Of a stretch of DNA of 64,000 nucleotides, positions 57,015-64,000 are shown one piece after another. Source of the DNA: Urmitella timonensis. GTDB taxonomy: Bacteria > Actinomycetota > Actinomycetes > Actinomycetales > Actinomycetaceae. The DNA is taken from positions 496,001-560,000 of the forward strand of contig FQLW01000005.1 in assembly GCA_900120415.1 (NCBI GenBank), written 5' to 3'. Positions within the stretch are counted from its first letter, which is position 1. Each line of letters starts with the position of its first letter. A program made the translations under genes and the position numbers. The notes under the pieces were generated by a model that was given only the letters and a program-made list of their open reading frames with translations, did not search any database and was not told where the DNA came from.

Positions 57015-59009
57015 ATGGCAGCTGGCAATCCACACAACCCACCTCTTAATGCTTCCCAAGCAGATTCCACCTTAAAAAATAAGCAAAGAACTAGCGCAAA
57101 ACACCCAGTAAACCAGATACCTTCTCCGCCGCGAACCGCGCTGTTATCAGTGCAGCATGTACTCGCTTTTTACGCCGGTGCGGTGGTAGTTCCCTTGGTG
57201 GTTGCGGGCGGATTAAAATTAGACCCCACCACTACTGTGCATCTGATTAACGCTGATTTATTTACTTGCGGCATCGCGACCTTGATTCAGTCAATCGGCT
57301 TTTGGAAAATTGGTGTGCGCCTGCCAATCATTCAAGGGGTAACTACGATGGCAATCTCCCCTATGATTGCCATTGGTCTGGCAGTAAATCAAGGCGGCGG
57401 CGTGGCGGTGCTGCCAACCATCTATGGCGCAGTAATCGTTGCTGGTCTATTTACTTTCTTCGCCGCCCCCATTTTCGCTAGGCTGATTAGATTTTTCCCA
57501 CCTTTAGTAATCGGGATTGTGCTTACCACTATGGGTACCACCTTGTTGGGAGTATCAGCAGCTGACGTTATCGGACACGCCGACGAACAGGTTCCTCCCC
57601 TGCCGGTTTCCTTACGCAACCTGGCTTACGCTTTAGGTACTTTAGCGATAATCGTCCTAATTCAGCGTTTCTTCAAAGGTTTTATGGGGACGCTGGCCGT
57701 ACTTGCCGGTCTGATAATCGGTACCGGGGTTGCGGTAGCCTTAGGAGATACCTCTTTTAGCGAAGTCTCGAACTCTTCCTGGGTAGCAGTTACTACCCCA
57801 TTCTATTTTGGTTGGCCAAAGTTTTCTTTCACCGCCTGTATCTCCATGATTGTGGTAATGCTGCTCACCATGGTGGAAACCACCGGGGACGTGTTTGCTA
57901 CCGGGGAGATTGTCGGTAAACGCATCGGTAAAAAAGAGATTTCGGCTGCTCTGCGCGCCGATGGGCTTTCAACCACTTTGGGAGGAATTCTTAATTCCTT
58001 CCCCTACACCTGTTTCGCTCAAAACATTGGTTTAGTGCGTTTAACTAAGGTTCATTCCCGCTGGGTAGTAGCATGTGCCGGGGTAATCATGATTGTACTA
58101 GGGATTATCCCGAAGGCGGGAGCAATCGTTGCCTCTATCCCCTCTCCGGTGCTGGGTGGAGCTTCCTTGGCACTATTTGCCAACCTGGCTTTGGTCGGAA
58201 TTCAAACCCTCTCAAGGGTAGACCTATCCGATACCCGCAACGCCATTATTTTGACTACCTCTATCGGTCTTGCCATGTTGGTGTCTTTCAAACCGGCGAT
58301 TGCCGGGGCTTTCCCGGCTTGGGCGCAGATTTTCTTTGCCTCGGGAGTAACCGTTGGTTCAATCACCGCGATTGTATTGAACTTGTTATTCTTCCATGTT
58401 GGGCCACAATCTAAGGGCGAGGACGTGGCGCTGGGGGCCAGTGGTAAACGGCGTTCGCTACAGGAAGTTAATGCCATGAGCGACCAAGATTTTGTTAAGA
58501 CCTTCTCGGGTCTGTTTAATGGGGTTACCTGGCCGCTGCTTTCAGCAGCACAAATGCGTCCTTTTAGGGATACGGGCGAGCTCAAAGAAGCCTTGCAAGA
58601 CGCGGTGCTGCTAGCCGACAAAGAGCTACAAAACCAGCTAATTTCAGCTTATCCCGATGTCACCATGATGCTTACGGTCAGCGATCATGATGCCAAGAAG
58701 ATTTCTCAAGATGTAGGCTCGCTAGCGCTGGGAGAGCTCTCTGAGCACCAGCGCAGCCAGTTGCAAACTTTAGAGACTTCCTACCACGAGAAATTCAATC
58801 TACCTTTAGTGGCGTTACTTTCTCGGATGGGCTCGGTAGAGGAAATTATTAAGGACGGGCTGCGCCGCCTAGAGAACTCTCCGCGCTTAGAGCGGGTGGT
58901 TGCTTTAGGGCAGGTGGTGGAAATCGCCAATGATCGTTTCGAGATTATGATGGCGGATGCGAACCCGATTCGATCGGCCTGGAGCCGTAAGTTCGAGCAA
59001 CTTGATTAA
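57015..59009 (+). CDS. NCS2 nucleobase permease fused to a degenerate UraD-like domain
   Basis: 664 residues, against about 450 for a plain permease. Residues 40 to about 462 are an NCS2/NAT transporter (urate, xanthine or uracil type): SVQH at 45-48, VETTGDVFATGEI, and the NAT signature QNIGLVRLTK (336-345). Residues about 482-645 match OHCU decarboxylase (UraD): LQEVNAM at the start, RPF (515-517), the helix pair around SYHEKFNLPLVA, and the end GSVEEIIKDGLRRLEN. The UraD catalytic His (in HPD/HPR) is Tyr546 (AYPD), the Glu of the EQ pair is Ser564 (SQ), and the GND turn is ENS. So the domain is probably not a working decarboxylase. It may bind a urate-like ligand or regulate transport. AAGGAG before the ATG. 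Confidence 0.82.
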   Translation: MAAGNPHNPPLNASQADSTLKNKQRTSAKHPVNQIPSPPRTALLSVQHVLAFYAGAVVVPLVVAGGLKLDPTTTVHLINADLFTCGIATLIQSIGFWKIGVRLPIIQGVTTMAISPMIAIGLAVNQGGGVAVLPTIYGAVIVAGLFTFFAAPIFARLIRFFPPLVIGIVLTTMGTTLLGVSAADVIGHADEQVPPLPVSLRNLAYALGTLAIIVLIQRFFKGFMGTLAVLAGLIIGTGVAVALGDTSFSEVSNSSWVAVTTPFYFGWPKFSFTACISMIVVMLLTMVETTGDVFATGEIVGKRIGKKEISAALRADGLSTTLGGILNSFPYTCFAQNIGLVRLTKVHSRWVVACAGVIMIVLGIIPKAGAIVASIPSPVLGGASLALFANLALVGIQTLSRVDLSDTRNAIILTTSIGLAMLVSFKPAIAGAFPAWAQIFFASGVTVGSITAIVLNLLFFHVGPQSKGEDVALGASGKRRSLQEVNAMSDQDFVKTFSGLFNGVTWPLLSAAQMRPFRDTGELKEALQDAVLLADKELQNQLISAYPDVTMMLTVSDHDAKKISQDVGSLALGELSEHQRSQLQTLETSYHEKFNLPLVALLSRMGSVEEIIKDGLRRLENSPRLERVVALGQVVEIANDRFEIMMADANPIRSAWSRKFEQLD

Positions 59010-59013
59010 CCGG

Positions 59014-59058
59014 TGTTAAATCCTGGGGAAGCGCTAGGCGCTTCCCCAGGATTTAACA
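59014..59058. terminator. 21-bp perfect hairpin between convergent genes
   Basis: Arms 59014-59034 and 59038-59058 are fully complementary with a 3-nt loop (TAG). A TTTACATTT stretch follows on the plus strand, AAC-rich on the other. Likely a terminator for the permease gene, perhaps also for the symporter gene on the other strand. Confidence 0.85.
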
Positions 59059-59157
59059 TTTACATTTACCGGAAGTTTTGGTTTCGTATCGCGTAAATAC
59101 TGTTCTCTTTGCTTGCCTTTTTATTTCCCTATTCGAGGGCAGCGAGCTAGCTAAACT

Positions 59158-60708
59158 CTAACATTTTGGCGATTTATCCCATTTCGCATCATATCCGCCA
59201 GGAGTGGTCCACACCTCCGTGGGAAGCTCCCCCGGCAGATAAGTATTGTCTTTTGAGCAAAATATCGGATCGGGAATATCTGGATTCTTCATTTGGGCAC
59301 GGTAATCCCGCAAAGCTCCTACTGCCCATTTACCTAAGAATAGCAGGGCTACCAGATTTACCACCGCCATTAGCGCAGTCGCCCAATCGGCAATAGACCA
59401 CACCGATTTCAAGGGCAAGACTGCTCCGATTGCGGTAGAGGCAATCACCAACAGTTTCAATGGTAAAGCTGAACGCTCCACACCAACAATGAATTTATAG
59501 TTGGTTTCCGCGTAGGTATAGTTACCTAAAATGGTGGAATAACCAAAGCAAACCATCATCAACATTACAAACACAAACACCACGTTTTGGGTGGTGTTAT
59601 TAGAGCCTAAAGAAGTAATAATCGACTCCATGGTCAGCACTGCCCCATCATCCTGGCTTTGTCTATCCCAAAACGGTGCCGACATTAAAATAATGAACGC
59701 AGTAGAGGTACATACCAACATCGTGTCTACGAATACCCCCAGCGCTTGAATCATGCCTTGGGTGGCGGGGTGGCGCACCGTAGCAATCGCGGCGGCGTTA
59801 GGAGCTGAACCCATGCCGGCTTCATTAGTGAATAACCCCCGCTTAGTTCCGGTGGTAATCGCGGCAATAAACGCTCCCCCAGCTCCGGCTACTGCCGGTG
59901 GAAGATAAGTATTGCTTTGCCCAAATGCCCCTAAGAAAATCTCTCGGAAGACAAAGGGAATCCGCTCGTAGTTCAGGATAATAACTAAAATTCCCATACC
60001 TACATATAGCAGCGCCATAGCAGGAGCGAGATATTCGGATAGTCTAGCGATTTTCCGTACCCCACCGACCACTAGGGGCAAAGTTAAAAGCACCAGAATT
60101 AACGCAGTTGCCCAAACCGGAAAACCTAGATAATCAGAGCTGGCAAGCTGAGAAATGGAATTCGCTTGAATCATTTCGAAACTGAAGCCATAAGCAAAAA
60201 TAAGCAGTACCGCGAATACAATCCCCCAGGCACGAGAGCCGAGACCTCGCTGAATATAGAATGCCGGTCCTCCCCTAAAAGTGCCGTCACCATTGCGTAC
60301 CTTAAACATCTGCGCCAAAGTTGCCTCTATAAAGGCAGTAGCCATTCCGACTAACGCGACCACCCACATCCAGAAAACAGAGCCGGGACCGCCCGCCACC
60401 ACCGCGAGAGCTACCCCGGTAATAGAACCGGTACCTACCCGGTCAGCTAGCCCAATCGCAAACGCTTGGAAAGAGGAAACCCCGCCCTCGCTACCAGACC
60501 GAGAGCGAGTAACAACTTTCAGCATCTGAGAAAACATGCTCAGCTGCATACCCCTAGTGCAAATAGTGAGCCAGATTCCCACTCCCAGCAAGGTGACCAT
60601 CAGTAGCCATACCAGTGAGTTTGCGTAGATGGTGTCCAAAACGGCAGAGATAGTTTCATTTACCTTTTCAAAGGTACTTAGAGACTCTTTAGAGGTAAAA
60701 ATCGGCAT
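59158..60708 (-). CDS. Alanine/glycine:cation symporter family protein (AGCS)
   Basis: Na+- or H+-coupled uptake of alanine or glycine. 516 residues, about ten to eleven membrane helices. Family motifs: LADRVGTGSITGVALA (usual G-N-I is here G-S-I), GGPGSVFWMW, ATAFIEATLAQ, TKRGLFTNEAGMGSAPNAAA, and ALGVFVDTMLVC. AGGAG before the ATG. The substrate is not decided by sequence. Convergent with the permease fusion. Confidence 0.92.
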   Translation of the reverse strand: MPIFTSKESLSTFEKVNETISAVLDTIYANSLVWLLMVTLLGVGIWLTICTRGMQLSMFSQMLKVVTRSRSGSEGGVSSFQAFAIGLADRVGTGSITGVALAVVAGGPGSVFWMWVVALVGMATAFIEATLAQMFKVRNGDGTFRGGPAFYIQRGLGSRAWGIVFAVLLIFAYGFSFEMIQANSISQLASSDYLGFPVWATALILVLLTLPLVVGGVRKIARLSEYLAPAMALLYVGMGILVIILNYERIPFVFREIFLGAFGQSNTYLPPAVAGAGGAFIAAITTGTKRGLFTNEAGMGSAPNAAAIATVRHPATQGMIQALGVFVDTMLVCTSTAFIILMSAPFWDRQSQDDGAVLTMESIITSLGSNNTTQNVVFVFVMLMMVCFGYSTILGNYTYAETNYKFIVGVERSALPLKLLVIASTAIGAVLPLKSVWSIADWATALMAVVNLVALLFLGKWAVGALRDYRAQMKNPDIPDPIFCSKDNTYLPGELPTEVWTTPGGYDAKWDKSPKC

Positions 60709-60806
60709 AGCGTACTACTCCTTTATCTAGGATGCTGGTCTAGCTGCAAATATCTAATAGCGCCTAAGACAGCGAAACTTCCTTAAATATACTTGCCTAA
60801 CCCCTT

Positions 60807-60835
60807 AGCTAATAAATCCATATACTTTATTAGCT
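60807..60835. terminator. 10-bp AT-rich hairpin between merR gene and symporter gene
   Basis: AGCTAATAAA (60807-60816) and TTTATTAGCT (60826-60835) with a 9-nt loop. It lies 30 nt after the merR stop (minus strand) without a U-tail; probably a weak terminator or part of the symporter leader. The 156-nt gap shows no glycine riboswitch. Confidence 0.4.
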
Positions 60836-60864
60836 TTAGATGGCTCCTAGGAGTAGTAGATTTA

Positions 60865-61416
60865 CTATCCGGCGTTTCTCCGCGCCCGCGCAGCAGCGAG
60901 TTCATCAGGAACTATCAGTTCATCCTTGATGGATTCTACCGGCAAGGCTGCTAGGGTTCCCTCGATTTCCCGCCAGACACGACCTACTGCGATTCCAAAT
61001 ACCCCTTGCCCCCCTTGTACCAGGTCAATTACCTCGTCAGTGGAGGTGCATTCGTAAACGGAAGCTCCATCAGACATTAGGGTAATTGCCGAGAGGGATT
61101 CCACCCCTCGTTTAGAAAGCGCTTCGACCGCTATCCGGATTTGCTGCAAAGATACCCCGGTATCTAGTAGCCGTTTGACGATTTTCAGCACCAAAATATC
61201 GCGGAAAGAATAGAGGCGATGGGAACCCGAGCCTTTTGCTGAGCGAACTGTGGGTTCAACCAAGCCGGTCCGTGCCCAGTAGTCAAGCTGCCGGTAGGTG
61301 ATACCCGCTGCTTTACAGGCAATTGGCCCGCGGTATCCGGTTTCAGTATCGAGATCTGCTAAGGTATCTCCAAATAGCATTCCTTGTGAACGCTGTGGGC
61401 GCGGATGCCTATCCAT
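60865..61416 (-). CDS. MerR-family regulator, Rv1830-like
   Basis: 183 residues. The winged-helix part reads AGITYRQLDYWARTGLVEP and SHRLYSFRDILVLKIVKRLL, then the conserved C-terminal segment SDGASVYECTSTDEVIDLVQGGQGVFGIAVG. This matches the second MerR of the mycobacterial garA neighbourhood (Rv1830 type), a regulator tied to cell growth and division. GGGAG before the ATG; a promoter is visible upstream. Confidence 0.88.
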   Translation of the reverse strand: MDRHPRPQRSQGMLFGDTLADLDTETGYRGPIACKAAGITYRQLDYWARTGLVEPTVRSAKGSGSHRLYSFRDILVLKIVKRLLDTGVSLQQIRIAVEALSKRGVESLSAITLMSDGASVYECTSTDEVIDLVQGGQGVFGIAVGRVWREIEGTLAALPVESIKDELIVPDELAAARARRNAG

Positions 61417-61454
61417 GGGGGAACTCCCTGACGATTGATTAACTACTGTAACTA

Positions 61455-61483
61455 ACGGTATTTTCTTTCCCCTGACCGGTCAA
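61455..61483 (-). promoter_or_regulatory. Promoter of the Rv1830-like merR gene with overlapping palindrome
   Basis: On the minus strand TTGACC (61483-61478) and TACCGT (61460-61455) are 17 nt apart. The -35 overlaps the palindrome TGACCGGTCA (61473-61482), which could be a repressor site. Confidence 0.4.
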
Positions 61484-61520
61484 GAACCTTTTTCGGAAAG
61501 TCTCAAGCTTTACTTGAGGT

Positions 61521-62288
61521 TTAGTTCAGTTTTTCTGCCGAAAGGCGTACCATCTGCAAAAATAGCTGAGCTGCCACTTCAGAAAGTTCTTGGGTCTGTG
61601 CTAAATGTCGCGCCTTAGCCACTGTCCCCCCGCGATAGCCAACCGGGCTGGACGCCCTCTCTACTAAATCAAGCAGACGCAGAGCCGTGGTTTTCAAAAA
61701 TCGCAACTGGCGAGGAGGAATCCCCTCATCAACTAAAAGACTCGCAAGTTTGACAATCTGGTGGCTGCGAGCAGAAAAACGCCCCGAAAGATTGGGGGCT
61801 ACTAAACCAGCCTGTACGAAACTATCAAGCTCAGCAGTAGAAATCCCGGTTAAATCCAGAAGTTCTCGGGTGGAAAGAGTTCCATCCGTGCTGGTAGCAG
61901 CAACAAATTTACCCTCGGAAGCAATCAGGCGTGCAACCTTTTGTTCTGGTTCCACCTCATTTAAGGTTCGCCCGGCATCCAGTTGGGCAAGCTGTTCCCG
62001 AATCAGACGCAGCGGCAAAAAAGAGTCACGCTGACGAGACAGACAGTAACGAACTCTCTCGATATCGGCAGCAGAATACTTTCGGTAACCGCTGGCGGTT
62101 CGGGCTGGGGAAACTATTCCCTGATCTTCTAAGAACCGCAGTTTCGATACCGAAACGGTAGGAAACTCGCCCTTTACCTGCTCAACCACTTTACCGATAG
62201 AAAACACCGGTTTAGTGGATACGCCGACCGGCCAAATACCGGTGGTAGGCTCTGGCTCTAAGCGACGCTGGGACGCTGGGGACTGCAA
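61521..62288 (-). CDS. ftsR: MerR-family regulator FtsR (Rv1828-like)
   Basis: 255 residues from TTG 62288, with GGAGGG about 10 nt before it. DNA-binding domain: FSIGKVVEQVKGEFPTVS, KLRFLEDQGIVSPARTASGYRKY and RLIREQL. C-terminal effector region with LSTRELLDLTGISTAELDS. Homologous to mycobacterial Rv1828 and to FtsR of Corynebacterium, which activates ftsZ. Follows garA by 2 nt, so both are cotranscribed. A GTG at residue 17 is an alternative start. Confidence 0.85.
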   Translation of the reverse strand: MQSPASQRRLEPEPTTGIWPVGVSTKPVFSIGKVVEQVKGEFPTVSVSKLRFLEDQGIVSPARTASGYRKYSAADIERVRYCLSRQRDSFLPLRLIREQLAQLDAGRTLNEVEPEQKVARLIASEGKFVAATSTDGTLSTRELLDLTGISTAELDSFVQAGLVAPNLSGRFSARSHQIVKLASLLVDEGIPPRQLRFLKTTALRLLDLVERASSPVGYRGGTVAKARHLAQTQELSEVAAQLFLQMVRLSAEKLN

Positions 62289-62290
62289 CT

Positions 62291-62719
62291 TTAGGAGTCC
62301 CTCCGTGAAGCATAGTAAACCATCCGGTACTTGCCTATCTGTACACTATCGCCGGTCGTTAGCTGAGCAGATTCAACCCGCTCCCGGTTTACGTAGGTAC
62401 CGTTCAAAGAACCAGCATCCCGTACCGCATAACCGTTACCTTCGCGCACAAAGTTGGCGTGTTTTCGCGAAACGGTCACGTCATCTAGGAAAATATCGCA
62501 CTTCGGTTTGCGTCCTACCGAGATTTTCTCGGAGTTAAGCAGGAAACGCGCCCCTAGGTTTGGCCCGCGTACTACTACCAGCAGGGACGATCCCTCCGGA
62601 AGCTCAGCAATGGTTTTACGGGCATCTTCCGACAGAGAACTGTTACCTGGCAGGTCATCATCCCTGATGGCGCCGATAACGGCGGTAGTTATGGGATCTG
62701 CCAAGTTGTTTTCGCTCAT
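62291..62719 (-). CDS. garA: FHA-domain regulator GarA/OdhI type
   Basis: 142 residues. Phospho-switch protein that inhibits 2-oxoglutarate dehydrogenase and controls glutamate enzymes in mycobacteria and corynebacteria. The N-terminal Thr pair (Thr11-Thr12 in DPITTAVIG) fits the site phosphorylated by PknB/PknG. The FHA domain is complete: GRKPKCDIFLDD, VSRKHANF and GSLNGTYVNRE. AGGAG before the ATG. First gene of the garA-ftsR group; the bifunctional nuclease usually found between the two MerR genes is missing. Confidence 0.93.
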   Translation of the reverse strand: MSENNLADPITTAVIGAIRDDDLPGNSSLSEDARKTIAELPEGSSLLVVVRGPNLGARFLLNSEKISVGRKPKCDIFLDDVTVSRKHANFVREGNGYAVRDAGSLNGTYVNRERVESAQLTTGDSVQIGKYRMVYYASRRDS

Positions 62720-62866
62720 GGAGTTCTCCTGTTGGAATCGTTCGGGTGGTTAGATTGCCACTTAGACCTTTCAATGTTAGCGCAAAGTTTCATTCACGTC
62801 ACCGCTTTATCACATCTTGATAACGATAATTTTGGTGTCAAAAAGCAGAAAGCGCCGAGTCGCTGA

Positions 62867-62872
62867 TATAGT
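62867..62872 (+). promoter_or_regulatory. -10 hexamer, probably for a leaderless purU mRNA
   Basis: TATAGT lies 7 nt before ATG 62880; no Shine-Dalgarno. It fits a start of transcription at or next to the start codon. Confidence 0.5.
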
Positions 62873-62879
62873 TTGCGCC

Positions 62880-63734
62880 ATGAACGAACCCGTATCACAT
62901 CTTGTCTTAACCTTATCCTGTCCTGACCGTCCTGGAATTGTCCATGACGTAACGAAAGTGATTGTCAAGGTAGAGGGCAACATTGTCGATTCCCAACAGT
63001 TCGATGATCCCGAAACTAAAAGTTTCTTTATGCGGGTAGAGATCCACACCCGGCGCAACGTCCAGGAAGTTAGGGAGGCTTTTACCCCCTTGGCGCAGCA
63101 GTACTCGATGCGTTGGTCCGTCAATGAGGTCGGCAAGAAGGTTCGCACCATCATTATGGTTTCCAAAGAGGGACATTGCCTCTCTGACCTGCTATATCGC
63201 CGCCGTAATTTGAATCTACCGCTCGAAGTGGTGGCAGTAATCGGTAACCACCCGGATTTGGCGCCTCTCGCCCAGTTCTATGATGCACCCTTCTTGTGTA
63301 TCCCGGTGACAAAAGACACTAAAGCAAAGGCAGAAGAAGAGCTGCTCGCCCTCATCGATGCGGAAAATGTGGAACTGGTGGTGCTTGCCCGCTATATGCA
63401 GATCCTTTCCGATAAGGTTTGCGAGCGCCTGCACGGCCAAGTAATCAATATCCACCACTCTTTCTTGCCTTCTTTCAAGGGGGCACGTCCCTATCACCAG
63501 GCGCATCAGCGGGGAGTGAAACTCATTGGGGCAACTGCCCATTTCGTAACCCCCGATCTAGACGAAGGCCCGATTATTGCCCAAGAAGTGATTCCGGTTT
63601 CGCACCGAGACTCTACTGCCTCCATGGTGCAAAAGGGACAGGACGTGGAACGACGGGTGCTGGCTCAGGCAGTCACCTGGTATTCCCAGCGGCGAATCCT
63701 GCTAAACGGTAACCGCACTGTGGTTTTTGAATAG
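62880..63734 (+). CDS. purU: Formyltetrahydrofolate deformylase
   Basis: Hydrolyses 10-formyl-THF to THF and formate, balancing one-carbon pools and supplying formate for PurT-type purine synthesis. 284 residues from ATG 62880; a TTG at 62817 would add 21 residues unlike the family. N-terminal ACT domain (LTLSCPDRPGIVHDVTKV), then the formyl-transferase domain with Asn and His in NIHHSFLPSF and Asp in DLDEGPIIAQE. Divergent from garA. Confidence 0.95.
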   Translation: MNEPVSHLVLTLSCPDRPGIVHDVTKVIVKVEGNIVDSQQFDDPETKSFFMRVEIHTRRNVQEVREAFTPLAQQYSMRWSVNEVGKKVRTIIMVSKEGHCLSDLLYRRRNLNLPLEVVAVIGNHPDLAPLAQFYDAPFLCIPVTKDTKAKAEEELLALIDAENVELVVLARYMQILSDKVCERLHGQVINIHHSFLPSFKGARPYHQAHQRGVKLIGATAHFVTPDLDEGPIIAQEVIPVSHRDSTASMVQKGQDVERRVLAQAVTWYSQRRILLNGNRTVVFE

Positions 63735-63856
63735 GGCGTGCCTACAGATAGGGAGTGCCCTGCGTTTTTGCGCACAGATTAGGCTATTTTCGTATAGCTA
63801 AACCCATTTGCAGGCAACCGCATTCGAGGACGATTTACCAGAAGAAGAAACCTTGC

Positions 63857-64000
63857 CTACTTTTGGCACTTCGGGCACCAGTAGCTGCGTCTACCTGCTA
63901 AAACCTGGTCGCGAATAGTTGTTCCGCAACGCCGACAGGGCTGCCTCGAACGCTGGTAAACCCAAAAACGCCCTTGGGAGGGATCGTCGGTAGTGCAGAT
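63857..64000 (-). CDS. C-terminal end of an Fpg/Nei-type DNA glycosylase (partial)
   Basis: Only the last 47 codons are in the window; the gene continues past 64000. The visible end is the zinc finger CRRCGTTIRDQVLAGRRSYW followed by CPKCQK, i.e. C-x2-C-x16-C-x2-C, of the MutM/Nei family that removes oxidised bases. Which subfamily (Fpg, Nei1, Nei2) cannot be told from this piece. Convergent with purU; the 122-nt gap has nothing I can name. Confidence 0.8.
   Translation of the reverse strand: MCTTDDPSQGRFWVYQRSRQPCRRCGTTIRDQVLAGRRSYWCPKCQK

Noticed and set aside
60709-60864. A glycine riboswitch before the alanine/glycine symporter gene
   Set aside because: The 156-nt gap lacks the glycine aptamer core; it has only an AT-rich hairpin.
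61502-61518. CTCAAG-N5-CTTGAG between ftsR and merR as a HAIR (HspR) site
   Set aside because: The arms face the opposite way to the HAIR consensus CTTGAGT-N7-ACTCAAG and the spacing differs; a small hairpin is the simpler reading.
1-64000. GAGGACG as an over-represented, Chi-like motif
   Set aside because: It is seen many times, but mostly in coding frames as Glu-Asp codons on either strand. Without a count against a codon-preserving background I cannot claim more.
1-64000. Insertion sequences, CRISPR arrays, tRNA or rRNA genes
   Set aside because: No transposase, no regularly spaced repeats, no tRNA T-loop with matching acceptor stem and no rRNA core blocks were found.

Overview
The window is a gene-dense stretch of an actinobacterial chromosome with a base composition near half G+C by eye. 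Actinobacterial markers are RbpA, MihF, the GarA/FtsR/MerR group, HelY, paired ClpP1/ClpP2, a PriA without helicase motifs, Lnt next to polyprenol-phosphate mannose synthase, and DUF3866. The modest GC, the fused shikimate kinase/dehydroquinate synthase and the LAXTG-like sorting signal suggest a host-associated member of the Actinomycetaceae (Varibaculum, Mobiluncus and Actinomyces relatives are candidates). The genus is an inference and was not checked by any search.

Layout. 0-2.3 kb: the C-terminal part of a large wall-anchored protein with Ig-like and discoidin modules. 2.6-7.2 kb: trigger factor, clpP1-clpP2-clpX and a chorismate mutase. 7.3-12 kb, minus strand: valS and an acyl-CoA synthetase. 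12.2-15.8 kb: a divergent accessory cluster of two related polytopic membrane proteins and an anchored SRPBCC-like protein. 15.8-21.1 kb: uvrA behind a LexA-type box, a second acyl-CoA synthetase and, on the minus strand, the RNase P RNA. 21.2-34 kb: yciO-rarA, rpsD, a DUF948 protein, alaS-ruvX-mltG-aroE, a prepilin peptidase, aroC, aroKB and a degenerate shikimate kinase. 34.1-45.3 kb: efp-nusB-pyrC-pyrF-mihF-gmk-rpoZ-coaBC-priA-fmt-rsmB-rpe. 45.4-53.8 kb: hisE-hisG, DUF3866, a small membrane protein, helY, lnt, ppm and rbpA. 54-61 kb: an AT-rich small membrane-protein gene, tkt, a purine-permease/UraD-like fusion and an amino-acid symporter. 61-64 kb: merR-ftsR-garA, purU and the end of a Nei/Fpg glycosylase.

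Most genes are housekeeping and lie in tight, often overlapping operons: proteostasis (tig, clp), aromatic amino acid synthesis (aroE, aroC, aroKB, chorismate mutase), pyrimidines (pyrC, pyrF), translation and its RNAs (valS, alaS, rpsD, efp, fmt, rsmB, rnpB), repair (uvrA, rarA, ruvX, nei) and cell envelope (mltG, lnt, ppm).

The parts most worth a second look are the permease fused to a UraD-like domain that has lost its catalytic residues, the divergent membrane-protein/SRPBCC cluster, the degenerate shikimate kinase behind aroKB, a ClgR-like site that goes with a downstream start for clpP1, and six genes with a -10-like hexamer 6-7 nt before the start codon and no Shine-Dalgarno. I see no tRNA, rRNA, CRISPR array or insertion sequence. 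All assignments come from reading the sequence and from memory of the families.
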